A stretch of 53,407 bases of DNA, taken from positions 1-53,407 of the forward strand of contig JAJVIQ010000030.1 of assembly GCA_022071965.1 (NCBI GenBank). Reading direction: 5' to 3'. The position numbers and the translations under genes were made by a program. Positions 1 through 7,887 of this stretch are shown here, one piece after another. Origin of the DNA: Gammaproteobacteria bacterium. GTDB lineage: Bacteria; Pseudomonadota; Gammaproteobacteria; JAJPIJ01. Every line of letters starts with the position of its first letter. The stretch's first letter is position 1. Below the pieces are notes generated by a model. It saw only the letters and a list, made by a program, of their open reading frames with translations. It searched no databases and was not told the DNA's origin.

Positions 1-144
1 GGGAACTGGGGCAACGGGAACAACGGTAACGGCAACGGGAACTGGGGCAACGGGAACAACGGCAACGGCAACGGGAACTGGGGCAACGGGAACAACGGTA
101 ACGGCAACGGGAACTGGGGCAACGGGAACAACGGTAACGGCAAC
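1..144 (+). repeat. Tandem 36-bp repeat, four copies
   Basis: Four head-to-tail 36-bp units encode GNWGNGNNGNGN. Copies differ only at a wobble position (GGT versus GGC in the ninth codon). The array probably continues upstream of base 1. It lies inside the Asn/Gly-rich coding region and keeps its frame. Confidence 0.95.
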
Positions 145-519
145 AACGGTAACGGCAACAACGGGGGCAACAACGGGGGCAACAACGGGGGCAACAACGG
201 GGGCAACAACGGGGGCAACAACGGGGGCAACAACGGGGGCAACAACGGGGGCAACAACGGGGGCAGCACCGGAGGCAGCACCGGGGGCAGCACCGGCGAT
301 CAGGGCGGCGGTACCTCCGGCGGGTCGGATTCGACCGGTGGCGCGACGGGCTCCGGTACGGGCTCCACCTCGGGCTCCGGATCGGGGACTTCCTCGGCGC
401 CTCCGAGCGGGCCTTCGACCTTCACGTTCTGTCCCGCTGGCTCCAGCGGTAAGATGGGCCGCATGGTGACCCTGTCGCTGACCGGACACGTGTCGACGAG
501 CTCGGTGGTCTGCGATTAG
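1..519 (+). CDS. Asn/Gly-rich tandem-repeat protein, C-terminal part (5' end outside window)
   Basis: The open frame enters at base 1 in frame 1 and stops at TAG 517-519, leaving 172 residues; no start is visible. It begins with four copies of a 12-residue unit (GNWGNGNNGNGN), continues with nine NNGG units, then three STGG-like units, a Ser/Thr/Gly/Pro linker, and a short non-repetitive tail (about residues 141-172) starting FTFCPAGSSG and ending SSVVCD, with one Cys near each end. The composition and the Cys-bounded tail suggest an exported or surface-exposed low-complexity protein, but I recognise no named family. The repeats are near-identical at DNA level, so copy number is probably unstable and could be collapsed in an assembly. 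Function unknown. Confidence 0.75.
   Translation, partial: GNWGNGNNGNGNGNWGNGNNGNGNGNWGNGNNGNGNGNWGNGNNGNGNNGNGNNGGNNGGNNGGNNGGNNGGNNGGNNGGNNGGNNGGSTGGSTGGSTGDQGGGTSGGSDSTGGATGSGTGSTSGSGSGTSSAPPSGPSTFTFCPAGSSGKMGRMVTLSLTGHVSTSSVVCD
157..264 (+). repeat. Tandem 12-bp repeat, nine copies
   Basis: Nine uninterrupted copies of aacaacgggggc encode NNGG. They are followed by diverged units encoding STGG (265-297). The perfect identity of the nine copies points to recent expansion by slippage. Confidence 0.95.
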
Positions 520-1140
520 TCGGTGCGACGCGGACACAGAGGCGCGCGGAGCGTTGCCGGCGCCTGCATCAGGAAGGGCGTCCTTGGAGGTTTCAGTGCG
601 CGGAGGGCTGCCAGCCCTCCACGCCGGTCATGTCCTGCAGGCACTGAGCAGGCCCTTGTGACAGCCATGGCAGGTCTACTCGTCCGAAGGGTGGTCGGTG
701 GCATGCGCCGGCCCTCGGACCCCGGGGCGTGAAGTCCATATAGGCGAAGTCGCAGCAGTTGCGGCTCCCGGTGACTCGTTCGTCCTGGATGGGGCGAGCA
801 CACGGCTGGCAGCACAGAGACGCGCAATTCCCCTCGTTCCTCCAGCTCCTGCTCCGCGCCCGTTGCCATGGTCGCACTGGCGCCGCCGGTTGATGGCGAG
901 TGTGTATCCGGGAGGCCCGGCGGCCCGCAATGATCTGCGTCGGGCAGCGCCGGCGTCCGTTGCGGCGGTGCGCCATGTCTGGCGCGCCGCACGACCGTCG
1001 TCCGCACCGTGGGCGCGCCGCCGCCACCGCAGCGCACGCTCCGCGCCACGCTGGCGCCAGGCCGCAATCTGGTGGCAGACTACCGCGGACACGAGGGCCA
1101 TGCGCCGCGGCGACGGCATCTTCGCCACGGGGAAACCACA
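520..1140. other. Intergenic region without a convincing gene
   Basis: About 620 bases. Several frames are open on both strands, but none has a ribosome site, family similarity or coding-like composition. A CHGCH-like run on the minus strand at 658-672 sits between stop codons and is too short to support a cytochrome. Apart from the hairpin at 602-620 I see no recognisable feature. Confidence 0.5.
602..620. terminator. Hairpin, possible terminator
   Basis: GGAGGGCT and AGCCCTCC form a perfect 8-bp stem with a 3-base loop about 85 bases after the repeat-protein stop codon. No T-run follows, so the terminator role is an inference. Confidence 0.35.
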
Positions 1141-1659
1141 ATGACATCGAAGATCGTGGCGGCCGCGCTGCTGGCGGCGGTCGGCGCCTGGTTCTACATG
1201 ACGCCCTACAGCGCCTATTCGGCGATGGCGAAGGCGGCCGAGAACCGCGACGCCACCACCTTGGCCCGGTACGTGGACTTCGCGGCCCTGAAGGAGAGCG
1301 TGAAGGCGAACCTCGGTGCGAGGTTCGGCGCCCACGTCGTCCGCCAGGGCGAGAGCGATCCGGCCGCCGCGCTCGGCGCCGCCTTCGCCTCGGCACTCAT
1401 CAACCCGATGGTCGAGGCGATGGTCACGCCCGACAGCCTCACCGCCATGATCCGAAACGGCGTGCCGCCGAGCGGCGACGCCGCGGGAAACCCGGCGGCC
1501 GCGGAATCCCGGACGGAGACCACCCGGGGCTACGAGGGTTTCAACCGCTTCGTGGTCAAGGTGCGGCAGCTCGACCGCGATCGCGAGCCGGTTGTCTTCG
1601 TGTTTCACCGTGAGGGCCTCATATCCTGGAAGCTCTCCGCCATGCGCCTCCCGTTCTAG
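1141..1659 (+). CDS. DUF2939 family protein
   Basis: A 172-residue protein beginning MTSKIVAAALLAAVGAWFYM, a single N-terminal hydrophobic helix that should anchor it in, or export it across, the inner membrane. The following SAYSAMAKAAENRDATTLAR and the YVDFAALKESVKANL stretch are typical of DUF2939, a small periplasm-facing family of unknown function; the C-terminus is a short beta-rich segment ending in SWKLSAMRLPF. The frame is open further upstream, but the upstream residues are Arg/Pro/His-rich and the hydrophobic start fixes ATG 1141; only a weak GGGGAAA precedes it. It stands alone, 411 bases from the next gene. Family assignment is from memory of the sequence pattern. Confidence 0.8.
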   Translation: MTSKIVAAALLAAVGAWFYMTPYSAYSAMAKAAENRDATTLARYVDFAALKESVKANLGARFGAHVVRQGESDPAAALGAAFASALINPMVEAMVTPDSLTAMIRNGVPPSGDAAGNPAAAESRTETTRGYEGFNRFVVKVRQLDRDREPVVFVFHREGLISWKLSAMRLPF

Positions 1660-2070
1660 AGGACCGGCGGGTAGCGCATCCGAATCCGACGGGCTTGCCC
1701 CGCCGCCTCGCCCGCCGGAACCGCGACATGCGACTGTGCCCTGCGCCGCATGCCGGCGGCGCCGCTCGCCGCCGTGCGTGGCGCCGGCGCCAGGGGTCCC
1801 CTCCATCGCGCCTCGCGGCGCGCGCCGTAGCCCAAGGCCCGCACGCGCAGGCCGGCGGAGATTTTCGCTTCGACACCGACGCCTGATATCTCTGTCGGCG
1901 CCTTCCCCGGGCGACGCGTCCCGTGAAGCGTCCAAGGCTCGAGCCAGCGCCTTCCGGGACCCGCTCAGGCTCCGGACCGGCGGGGGGAGAGGCCCCGCCC
2001 ATGGACGCCGCCGCGCTCATCGGCTAAAAACTCAGGCAGACCGGGTCGCACGGCGCGGAGGGCATCGAAC
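1660..2070. other. Intergenic region, no clear feature
   Basis: About 410 GC-rich bases. The last part (about 1985-2055) contains GGGGAGAG, GCCGCCG and AACTCAGGCAGACCG, which recall pieces of a glycine riboswitch in the right order, but the diagnostic core is absent. I see no gene here. Confidence 0.4.
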
Positions 2071-2448
2071 ATGTCGAAATCGACCGTCACGTACTGGAAT
2101 CCGCTGGATCCGGCCAACAGCGGGCACTGGCAGCCCGTCGCCGGGCTCGAGGGCCTGGCCGAGGAGCTGACCCTCAGCATCGACGAGGACACCGGTGAGT
2201 ACACGCGGCTGACGCGCTTTCACCCTGGTGCCGATACCGCGGCCTTCGGTCCCAAGTCGCACGCATATCCCGAGGAGGTGTTCATCGTCAGTGGCCGCCT
2301 CCACGACCGGACCTTCGATGTGTGGCTGGCGGCCGGACACTACGCGAGCCGGCCGCCGGGGGAGTTTCACGGACCGTTCCGGACCGATGTCGGCTGCGTC
2401 GTGCTCGAGGTGTCGTTTCCGAATCGACGCCCCGGCGAGGCCGGGTAG
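2071..2448 (+). CDS. Cupin-domain protein
   Basis: A 125-residue single-domain protein. The sequence shows a cupin barrel: PEEVFIVSGRLHDRTFDVWL followed by AGHYASRPPGEFHGPF, where the second motif supplies a His in the metal-site position. It resembles the ChrR-like cupin group, which bind a metal and often act as small sensors or dioxygenase-like enzymes; the substrate cannot be told. GGAGGG at 2057-2062 places the start at ATG 2071. The next gene begins 134 bases downstream on the same strand, so co-transcription is possible but not shown. Confidence 0.75.
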   Translation: MSKSTVTYWNPLDPANSGHWQPVAGLEGLAEELTLSIDEDTGEYTRLTRFHPGADTAAFGPKSHAYPEEVFIVSGRLHDRTFDVWLAAGHYASRPPGEFHGPFRTDVGCVVLEVSFPNRRPGEAG

Positions 2449-2582
2449 CGCCGCCGCGCGCCCGGGACCCCAAGTCGCATGGAGGATCGCGGGTCCGTTC
2501 CGCGCCGCCGTCCTGCGGCGGCCGGCGCGCTGGCAGACTTCTTGCTGCCGCCTCGCCAACGGACAGGCAGTCGGGGGTGCGC

Positions 2583-4091
2583 ATGCTGGAAGGGCTGGAC
2601 GGGGCACTCGTGCTGACGCTGAGGGTGGTGGCGGCGCTGATGGCGTTCGCCTTCATCGCCCTGGTCGTGTCCGTCGTCGTCATGTACGTGATCGACGTGA
2701 CGCAGACCCGGCACGCGGTGCGGCGCAACTACCCGGTCATCGGCCGCTTCCGTTACTTCTTCGAATACCTGGGCGAGTTCTTCCGCCAGTATTTCTTCGC
2801 GATGGAGCGCGAGGAACTGCCCTTCAATCGCGCCCAGCGCTCCTGGGCCTACCGCGCCGCCAAGAACGTCGACACCACGGTGGCGTTCGGTTCCACGCGC
2901 GACCTGCGCACCCCGGGCACCGTCATCTTCGTGAACTGCCCCTATCCGACGCTCGAGCAGGACGCGGTGGAGGCCCCGCCGATGCTGATCGGTCCGCACT
3001 GCCGGCTGCCATACCTGGCGCGCTCGTTCTACAACATCTCCGCGATGAGCTACGGCTCGATCTCGCGGCCGGCCGTCCTGGCCCTCTCGCGCGGCGCCCG
3101 GCAGGCCGGCATCTGGATGAACACGGGCGAGGGCGGCCTGTCGCCCTACCACCTCGAAGGCGGCGCCGACATCGTCTTCCAGATCGGGACCGCGAAGTAC
3201 GGCGTACGCGATCTCGACGGCGGTCTCGACGACGGCAAGCTGGTCCAGGTGTGCGGCCACGAGCAGGTGAGGATGGTGGAGATCAAGCTGAGCCAGGGCG
3301 CCAAGCCGGGCAAGGGCGGCATACTGCCGGGTGCGAAGGTGACCGCGGAGGTGGCGGCCATACGCGGCATCCGCGTCGGCGAGGACTCGCTCAGCCCCAA
3401 CCGCCATCCGGACATCGACGGCAACGACGAGCTGCTCGACATGATCGGGTATGTCCGCGACCTGACCGGCAAGCCCGTCGGCTTCAAGGCGGTGATCGGC
3501 GATCCGGACTGGCTGGACGACCTCTTCACCGCCATCCTGCGCCGTGGCGCCGCCAGCGCGCCGGACTTCATCACCATCGACAGCGCCGAGGGCGGCACCG
3601 GCGCGGCGCCCCTGCCGCTCATCGATGACATGGGCCTGCCGTTGCGCGAGAGCCTGGCGATGGTGGTGAACAGGCTGTACGAGTACGGGCTGCGCGAGCG
3701 CGTGCGCGTCGTCGCCTCCGGCAAGCTGGTGACGCCGGCGGATGTCGCGTGGGCGCTGTGCATGGGCGCGGACTTTTGCGTCTCGGCGCGCGGCTTCATG
3801 TTCGCGCTGGGCTGCATACAGGCGCTCCAGTGCAACAGGAACACTTGTCCCACCGGCATCACGACCCACGATCACAAGCGCCAGCGCGGGCTGGACCCCG
3901 GCGACAAGTCGCGGCGCGTGGCGAACTATGCGCGCCGCATGCTGCAGGAGGTCGGCATGATCGCGCATGCCTGCGGCGTGGTCGAGCCGCGGCAATTGCA
4001 GCGGCGTCATGCGCGCATCGTCATGCCCAACGGCATCTCGGTGCCGCTGAGCGAGCTGCACCCCGTGGCACGCCCGCGGCGGGTCGCCTGA
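2583..4091 (+). CDS. FMN-binding glutamate synthase-like protein, membrane anchored
   Basis: 502 residues. A single transmembrane helix (about residues 10-34, LTLRVVAALMAFAFIALVVS) is followed by a GltS/GOGAT-type TIM barrel. Recognisable family segments are FYNISAMSYGSIS, NTGEGGLSPYH, FQIGTAKYG, KLSQGAKPGKGG, TIDSAEGGTGAAP and a Cys-rich block CIQALQCNRNTCPTG that in glutamate synthase carries the iron-sulfur cluster. No glutaminase domain is present, so the protein belongs to the stand-alone FMN-binding glutamate synthase family, whose physiological reaction is not established. The frame is open far upstream, but the hydrophobic N-terminus and GGGGG before ATG 2583 mark the start. Confidence 0.88.
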   Translation: MLEGLDGALVLTLRVVAALMAFAFIALVVSVVVMYVIDVTQTRHAVRRNYPVIGRFRYFFEYLGEFFRQYFFAMEREELPFNRAQRSWAYRAAKNVDTTVAFGSTRDLRTPGTVIFVNCPYPTLEQDAVEAPPMLIGPHCRLPYLARSFYNISAMSYGSISRPAVLALSRGARQAGIWMNTGEGGLSPYHLEGGADIVFQIGTAKYGVRDLDGGLDDGKLVQVCGHEQVRMVEIKLSQGAKPGKGGILPGAKVTAEVAAIRGIRVGEDSLSPNRHPDIDGNDELLDMIGYVRDLTGKPVGFKAVIGDPDWLDDLFTAILRRGAASAPDFITIDSAEGGTGAAPLPLIDDMGLPLRESLAMVVNRLYEYGLRERVRVVASGKLVTPADVAWALCMGADFCVSARGFMFALGCIQALQCNRNTCPTGITTHDHKRQRGLDPGDKSRRVANYARRMLQEVGMIAHACGVVEPRQLQRRHARIVMPNGISVPLSELHPVARPRRVA

Positions 4092-4164
4092 GGCCGTTCG
4101 CCGCGATGCATGAATCGCCGCCGCCTTTCCTCGAGCACGACGGGCGGCGGTACTTGCGGGTACG

Positions 4165-5037
4165 CTAGAAGCGGCCGGCCTGGTAGTCGGCGATGGCCTG
4201 CGTGATCTGCTGCGCGGTGTTCATCACGAAGGGGCCGTGCTGCGCGATCGGCTCGTTGAGCGGCCGGCCGGCGACGAGCAGCAGCCGCGTCTCTGCCCCG
4301 GCACGGATGCTCACGCCGTCGGCGAGCGGGTCGTTGGTCAGCACCGCCAGCCGCTGTGCGCCCACCTTGCGCCGCTCACCGCCGACCTCCACCTCGCCGG
4401 CGTAGACGTATAGGAACGCGTTGTGGGTGGCGGGCAGCTCCTGCGCACCGGCGCTGCCCGCCGGCATGTGCAGATCCAGATACAGGGGCTCCGTGGTCTC
4501 GCGCGCGACCGCGCCGGCGACGCCCAGCGTGCGGCCGGCGATCACCTTCACCCGCACGCCTTCCGGCGTCGTCAGCTCCGGGATCCCGGACGCCGCGATG
4601 TCGCGATAGGAGGGCGCGATCATCTTGTCGGCCGCGGGCAGATTGAGCCAGAGCTGGAAGCCGTGCATGAGCCCGTCCTTCTGCTCCGGCATCTCCGAGT
4701 GGATGATCCCGCGCCCGGCCGTCATCCACTGCACGCCGCCGGCATCCAGCAGTCCCTGCCCGCCGTTGTTGTCGCGATGGCGCATTTGCCCGGCGATCAT
4801 GTATGTGATTGTCTCGAAGCCGCGATGCGGGTGATCCGGGAACCCCGCGAGATAGTCGTCGGGGTCATCGGATCGGAATTCATCGAGCATCAGGTACGGA
4901 TCGAGACGGCGCTGCAGCTCACGCGTGAGCACGCGCGTCAGGCGCACGCCGGCGCCGTCGGAGGTCGGCTGGCCCACGACCAGGCGCTCGACCTCGCGGG
5001 AACGCAGGGTGTCGATGGAACGCGATTCAGTCTGCAT
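4165..5037 (-). CDS. Pirin family protein
   Basis: 290 residues with the bicupin pirin architecture. The N-terminal cupin has the full metal site: H69 and H71 in FPDHPHRGFETITYM, and H113/E115 in GRGIIHSEMPE, matching the iron ligands of human pirin. The C-terminal half is the second, metal-free cupin. Bacterial pirins act as iron-dependent quercetin dioxygenases or redox-responsive modulators; which applies here is unknown. GGAGG lies just upstream of ATG 5037. It starts 25 bases after the nitroreductase gene and probably shares its transcript, so the pair may respond together to the divergent LysR regulator. Confidence 0.9.
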   Translation of the reverse strand: MQTESRSIDTLRSREVERLVVGQPTSDGAGVRLTRVLTRELQRRLDPYLMLDEFRSDDPDDYLAGFPDHPHRGFETITYMIAGQMRHRDNNGGQGLLDAGGVQWMTAGRGIIHSEMPEQKDGLMHGFQLWLNLPAADKMIAPSYRDIAASGIPELTTPEGVRVKVIAGRTLGVAGAVARETTEPLYLDLHMPAGSAGAQELPATHNAFLYVYAGEVEVGGERRKVGAQRLAVLTNDPLADGVSIRAGAETRLLLVAGRPLNEPIAQHGPFVMNTAQQITQAIADYQAGRF

Positions 5038-5062
5038 GTGTGCCTCCGGTCAATGATAGCCG

Positions 5063-5710
5063 CTAAACGATGCTTGCCGCCTCGGCAAAGCTCAGCCGCG
5101 GGCTGCGCGGATGCAGCCTGCTCCTGTCGCCATAACCGAGGTTCACCAGGAAATTGGATCTCACCGTGCCGCCGGGGAAGAACTCCGCATCGACCATGGC
5201 GTTGTCGAAGCCCGACATCGCGCCCACGTCCAGGCCAAGGGCGCGCGCCGCCAGCATGAGATAGGCGCCCTGCATTGAGCCGTTGCGAAACGCCGTCGCC
5301 TCGATCAGCGGGTCGTTGCCGGCGAACCACGAGCGCGCATCGACATGCGGGAACAGCTTCGGCAACTGCTCGTGGAACGCAAGATCGTGCGCCACGATCG
5401 CCGTGACCGGCGCCGACATGGTCTTCTCGACGTTGCCCGGCGCCAGCGCCGGCAGCAGGCGCTGCTTCGCGGTCCCGCTCTTCACGAATACGATGCGCGC
5501 GGGACTGGAGTTGGCGCTGGTCGGCGCCCACTTCATCAGGTCGTAGATCTGCGCCAGCAACTCGTCACTGACCGGCCGTGGCAGCCAGCCATTGTGGGAG
5601 CGCGCCCTCCTGAAGAGCAGGTCGAGCGCGTGCGCCTCGATGCGTGCGATACGGGCGGCGGGCTGCGTCGAACGCTCGGTGAGCGGCATGCGGTTGGGAT
5701 TCACGGCCAT
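5063..5710 (-). CDS. Nitroreductase family protein, RutE/malonic semialdehyde reductase type
   Basis: 215 residues of FMN-dependent nitroreductase fold. [17 protein letters not shown] and [20 protein letters not shown] are characteristic of the RutE/HadB branch, and [20 protein letters not shown] is the usual second conserved block. RutE reduces malonic semialdehyde to 3-hydroxypropionate in pyrimidine breakdown, but no rut genes lie nearby, so a general quinone or nitro-compound reductase is equally possible. AGAGGAG precedes ATG 5710. It is the first gene of a likely nitroreductase-pirin operon and is divergent from the LysR gene. Confidence 0.85.
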   Translation of the reverse strand: MAVNPNRMPLTERSTQPAARIARIEAHALDLLFRRARSHNGWLPRPVSDELLAQIYDLMKWAPTSANSSPARIVFVKSGTAKQRLLPALAPGNVEKTMSAPVTAIVAHDLAFHEQLPKLFPHVDARSWFAGNDPLIEATAFRNGSMQGAYLMLAARALGLDVGAMSGFDNAMVDAEFFPGGTVRSNFLVNLGYGDRSRLHPRSPRLSFAEAASIV

Positions 5711-5758
5711 GTTCGGTCTCCTCTTCGATGAATACGCGTTTGCCTGGCTGCCAAGGTA

Positions 5759-5774
5759 TTACTGTTGCCAGTAA
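5759..5774. promoter_or_regulatory. Inverted repeat, candidate LysR operator
   Basis: TTACTG-N4-CAGTAA is a perfect 6+6 palindrome spanning 16 bases, centred about 57 bases upstream of the nitroreductase start. T-N-A dyads between a LysR gene and its divergent target are the usual binding sites of this family. Confidence 0.55.
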
Positions 5775-5792
5775 CGCACTAGTCACCGACAA

Positions 5793-5809
5793 TGCAACTT
5801 AGCGTTGCA
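5793..5809. promoter_or_regulatory. Second inverted repeat, candidate LysR autoregulatory site
   Basis: TGCAAC-N5-GTTGCA is a perfect 6+6 palindrome ending 12 bases before the LysR start codon. Its position just before its own gene would suit autorepression. Confidence 0.5.
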
Positions 5810-5821
5810 GCGGGAGGGACA

Positions 5822-6730
5822 ATGGATCTCAACCGGGCCGAGCTCTTCGTGCGGGTCGTCGAGGCCGGCAGCTTTACCGCCGCGGCGCGTCAGCTCGAGC
5901 TGCCGAAGTCCTCCGTCAGCCGTGGCGTGGCGGCGCTGGAGAAGGCGCTCGGCGTGCGGCTCCTGCAGCGCACGACCCGCAAGCTCAGCCTGACCGACGC
6001 CGGCCGCGTATATTTCGAGACCGCCGCGCAGGCCATCAACGGGCTGCGCGAGGCCGAGAGCACGCTGTCGTGCATGCAGGAGGAGCCGCGCGGGACGCTG
6101 CGCATCACCGCCTCGCTCGATGTCGGCGTCATGCTGCTGGCGCCGGTGGTGGCGCGTTTCGTGAGCATGTACCCGGGGGTGCGCGTGGATACCGTGCTGA
6201 CGCCGCGCAACGTCGATTTCGTGCAGGAGGGCATCGATCTCGCATTGCGGGCGGGAAGGCTCGCCGACAACACGCTCGTGGCCCGTCCGATCGGACTGTT
6301 GCGGTCGGGGCTGTTCGCGGCGCCAGGATACATCAAGGGACACGGCAGACCGAGATCGGTGGCCGAGTTGCGCGATCATCGCTGCCTGACGTTCCGCGCC
6401 GGCGGCGGCGCGACGCGCTGGGAGCTCATCGGGCCGGCCGGGATAGAGCGCGTCGAGGTGACAGGCACGATCAACGCCGATGGCTTCGAGTTCCTGCACG
6501 AGATGGTCGTGCGGGGGCTGGGGGTCGGACTGCTGCCGTTGTACCTCTGTCCGAAGCTGGGGGGGCGTCCTGGCCTGACGCGCCTGCTTCGGGATTACGC
6601 GACCACGGGCGCGCCGCTGCACGTGGTCTATCCCGGCGCGCGCTTCCTGCCCAAGCGCGTCACGCTGTTGCGCGACATGCTGCTCGAGGCCCTGCCATCG
6701 CAATTGGCCGACGGCGCCGCGGCAGGCTGA
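5822..6730 (+). CDS. LysR family transcriptional regulator
   Basis: 302 residues. The winged-helix N-terminus reads MDLNRAELFVRVVEAGSFTA and LELPKSSVSRGVAALEKALG, the recognition helix of LysR regulators, followed by RLLQRTTRKLSLTDAGRVYF. The rest is the two-lobed effector domain. It belongs to the AaeR/DmlR-like subgroup, which often sits next to a reductase it controls. GGGAGGG before ATG 5822 supports this start over one 30 bases upstream. The divergent nitroreductase-pirin operon is the likely target, with two dyads in the 111-base gap. The effector is unknown. Confidence 0.92.
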   Translation: MDLNRAELFVRVVEAGSFTAAARQLELPKSSVSRGVAALEKALGVRLLQRTTRKLSLTDAGRVYFETAAQAINGLREAESTLSCMQEEPRGTLRITASLDVGVMLLAPVVARFVSMYPGVRVDTVLTPRNVDFVQEGIDLALRAGRLADNTLVARPIGLLRSGLFAAPGYIKGHGRPRSVAELRDHRCLTFRAGGGATRWELIGPAGIERVEVTGTINADGFEFLHEMVVRGLGVGLLPLYLCPKLGGRPGLTRLLRDYATTGAPLHVVYPGARFLPKRVTLLRDMLLEALPSQLADGAAAG

Positions 6731-6747
6731 TCGGCGCGGGAACGCGC

Positions 6748-6769
6748 CGCGCCGCCGGCTGGCGGCGCG
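6748..6769. terminator. Hairpin between convergent genes
   Basis: CGCGCCGCC and GGCGGCGCG form a perfect 9-bp stem with loop GGCT, between the convergent LysR and YgiW-like genes. There is no T-run, so terminator activity is plausible but unproven. Confidence 0.4.
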
Positions 6770-6782
6770 GGCGTGTCGGGCT

Positions 6783-7169
6783 TTATTGCGTGACCGTCGT
6801 GCCTTCGACCGGCGCTGCCTGCGCGTCGATGATCAACACGCGATCGACGTCGATCTCGGGGCTCATCATGAAGTCCTTTTCGACTTCACCGTAGATCTCG
6901 ACGACGGTCTCCGGGCCGATGCGGTGCCTGGGGAAGATGTCTTCATCGATCTCGACCCGGATCTCCCCGCTGCCATCCGAGAACATGTACTTCTCGCTGC
7001 TGACCTGGCTGGTCAGACTGCCGCGCAGGACGACGTACTGATCGTCGACCGAATTTTCGAGCACGGCCTTCACGTTTTGCGTCGAACCCTTTGCGCCGGG
7101 GCCGAAATACTGCGCGGACGCGAACGGTGCAACGGCGAGCAGCGTGGCAAGTGCGATGGATCGTTTCAT
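6783..7169 (-). CDS. YgiW/YdeI-like exported OB-fold (BOF) protein
   Basis: 128 residues with a signal peptide (MKRSIALATLLAVAPFASAQ, cleavage about residue 19). The mature part reads STQNVKAVLENSVDDQYVVL, KYMFSDGSGEIRVEIDEDIF and ETVVEIYGEVEKDF, the typical bacterial OB-fold of the NirD/YgiW/YdeI stress-tolerance family. E. coli members are periplasmic and linked to peroxide, cadmium and acid stress; their ligand is unknown. An AGGAGG-type site lies just upstream of ATG 7169. It is convergent with the LysR gene and not obviously part of an operon. Confidence 0.85.
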   Translation of the reverse strand: MKRSIALATLLAVAPFASAQYFGPGAKGSTQNVKAVLENSVDDQYVVLRGSLTSQVSSEKYMFSDGSGEIRVEIDEDIFPRHRIGPETVVEIYGEVEKDFMMSPEIDVDRVLIIDAQAAPVEGTTVTQ

Positions 7170-7475
7170 CGTGAGTCCTCCTGATGTGAAGTATGGTTGC
7201 AGATGCTAGCCGAGCTTTATGAAACGAAGCTTAGCGGCGCGCGGCGGAGGAGTGCGGTGCCGCGGATCACGGCCGCTGCCCCGCGCATCGCGGGGAGGTG
7301 TCCTGGCGGCCATGTGTACCTGTGCGCCGCAGGTGCGATGAAGCGCCCGCCCCGGAGGATGATGGCGTGGTGATGGCGGCTGGAGTCCGGGCGCAGGTTC
7401 GGCATGCATGGAGCCCGATTGCGATCGGCCGGCGTCAGGACGTCACGGCGCCGGCGACATCTCCGGCGCACAAAT
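7170..7475. other. Intergenic region between the YgiW-like gene and the pqqA terminator
   Basis: About 300 bases. The open frames here are Pro/His/Arg-rich and lack ribosome sites. In particular I see no pqqB, pqqC, pqqD or pqqE sequence downstream of pqqA. Nothing else recognisable. Confidence 0.5.
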
Positions 7476-7502
7476 GACAAGGGGGCCCGGAGGCCCCCTG
7501 TC
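7476..7502. terminator. Strong hairpin terminator after pqqA
   Basis: GGGGGCC and GGCCCCC (7481-7487 and 7492-7498) form a 7-bp GC stem with loop CGGA, extended by GACA/TGTC outside a one-base bulge. It begins 28 bases after the pqqA stop on the minus strand and would separate pqqA from anything downstream. The downstream T content is moderate on both strands. Confidence 0.6.
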
Positions 7503-7529
7503 AATATTCAGGATGAATACGGGTGTCGC

Positions 7530-7604
7530 TTAGCGGTTGCTGATGTACATCGTGACTTCGAAGCCAAAACGGACATCGCTGAAAGCAGGGGTTTCCCAGG
7601 ACAT
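7530..7604 (-). CDS. pqqA: Coenzyme PQQ precursor peptide PqqA
   Basis: A 24-residue peptide beginning MSWETPAFSDVRFGFE and continuing VTMYISNR. It matches the PqqA pattern (W, P-A-F, R-x-GFEVTMY, N-R): E16 and Y20 of the EVTMY core are the Glu and Tyr that PqqE and later enzymes cross-link to make pyrroloquinoline quinone, the cofactor of periplasmic alcohol and sugar dehydrogenases. GGAGG lies 8 bases before ATG 7604; an in-frame ATG at 7610 would give 26 residues but with too short a spacing. Only a terminator-like hairpin follows; no pqqB-E genes are in this window, so the rest of the pathway must be elsewhere if PQQ is made. Some genomes carry extra pqqA copies. Confidence 0.88.
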   Translation of the reverse strand: MSWETPAFSDVRFGFEVTMYISNR

Positions 7605-7887
7605 GTTCATAACCTCCGGTCGAATGTATCGTTGAAAATCGCTGGTGCTCACTTGGACTTGGTGCAGCCCGTGTGCCAGCTTCGAGAGTCCGCGACGGCA
7701 TCACGCAATACCAGTGAGTTATCAATGTGTTGAGTTGCCACGATGACACGGCTGCCGGCCCCCCTTCACCCCGGCCCGGCCGCCGGTTGGCTGCGGAGAA
7801 CCAGCCATGTGGATCCCTGGAGCCAGTCTAAGCACCCCTGGATGCGTCCTTGATATCGCGTTCCAACCCGTCTGCAAACGCCGCCGG

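Noticed and set aside
658-672. CHGCH (cytochrome-like heme motif) on the minus strand
   Set aside because: It is enclosed by stop codons within 15 residues and has no surrounding cytochrome sequence.
1985-2060. Glycine-riboswitch-like string of motifs before the cupin gene
   Set aside because: GGGGAGAG, GCCGCCG and AACTCAGGCAGACCG occur in the right order, but the diagnostic CCGAAGG-GCAA core is missing and the downstream gene is not a glycine gene. Covariance search would be needed.
4108-4168. Mini-ORF MHESPPPFLEHDGRRYLRV after the glutamate synthase gene
   Set aside because: No ribosome site and only 20 codons; its end overlaps the pirin stop region.
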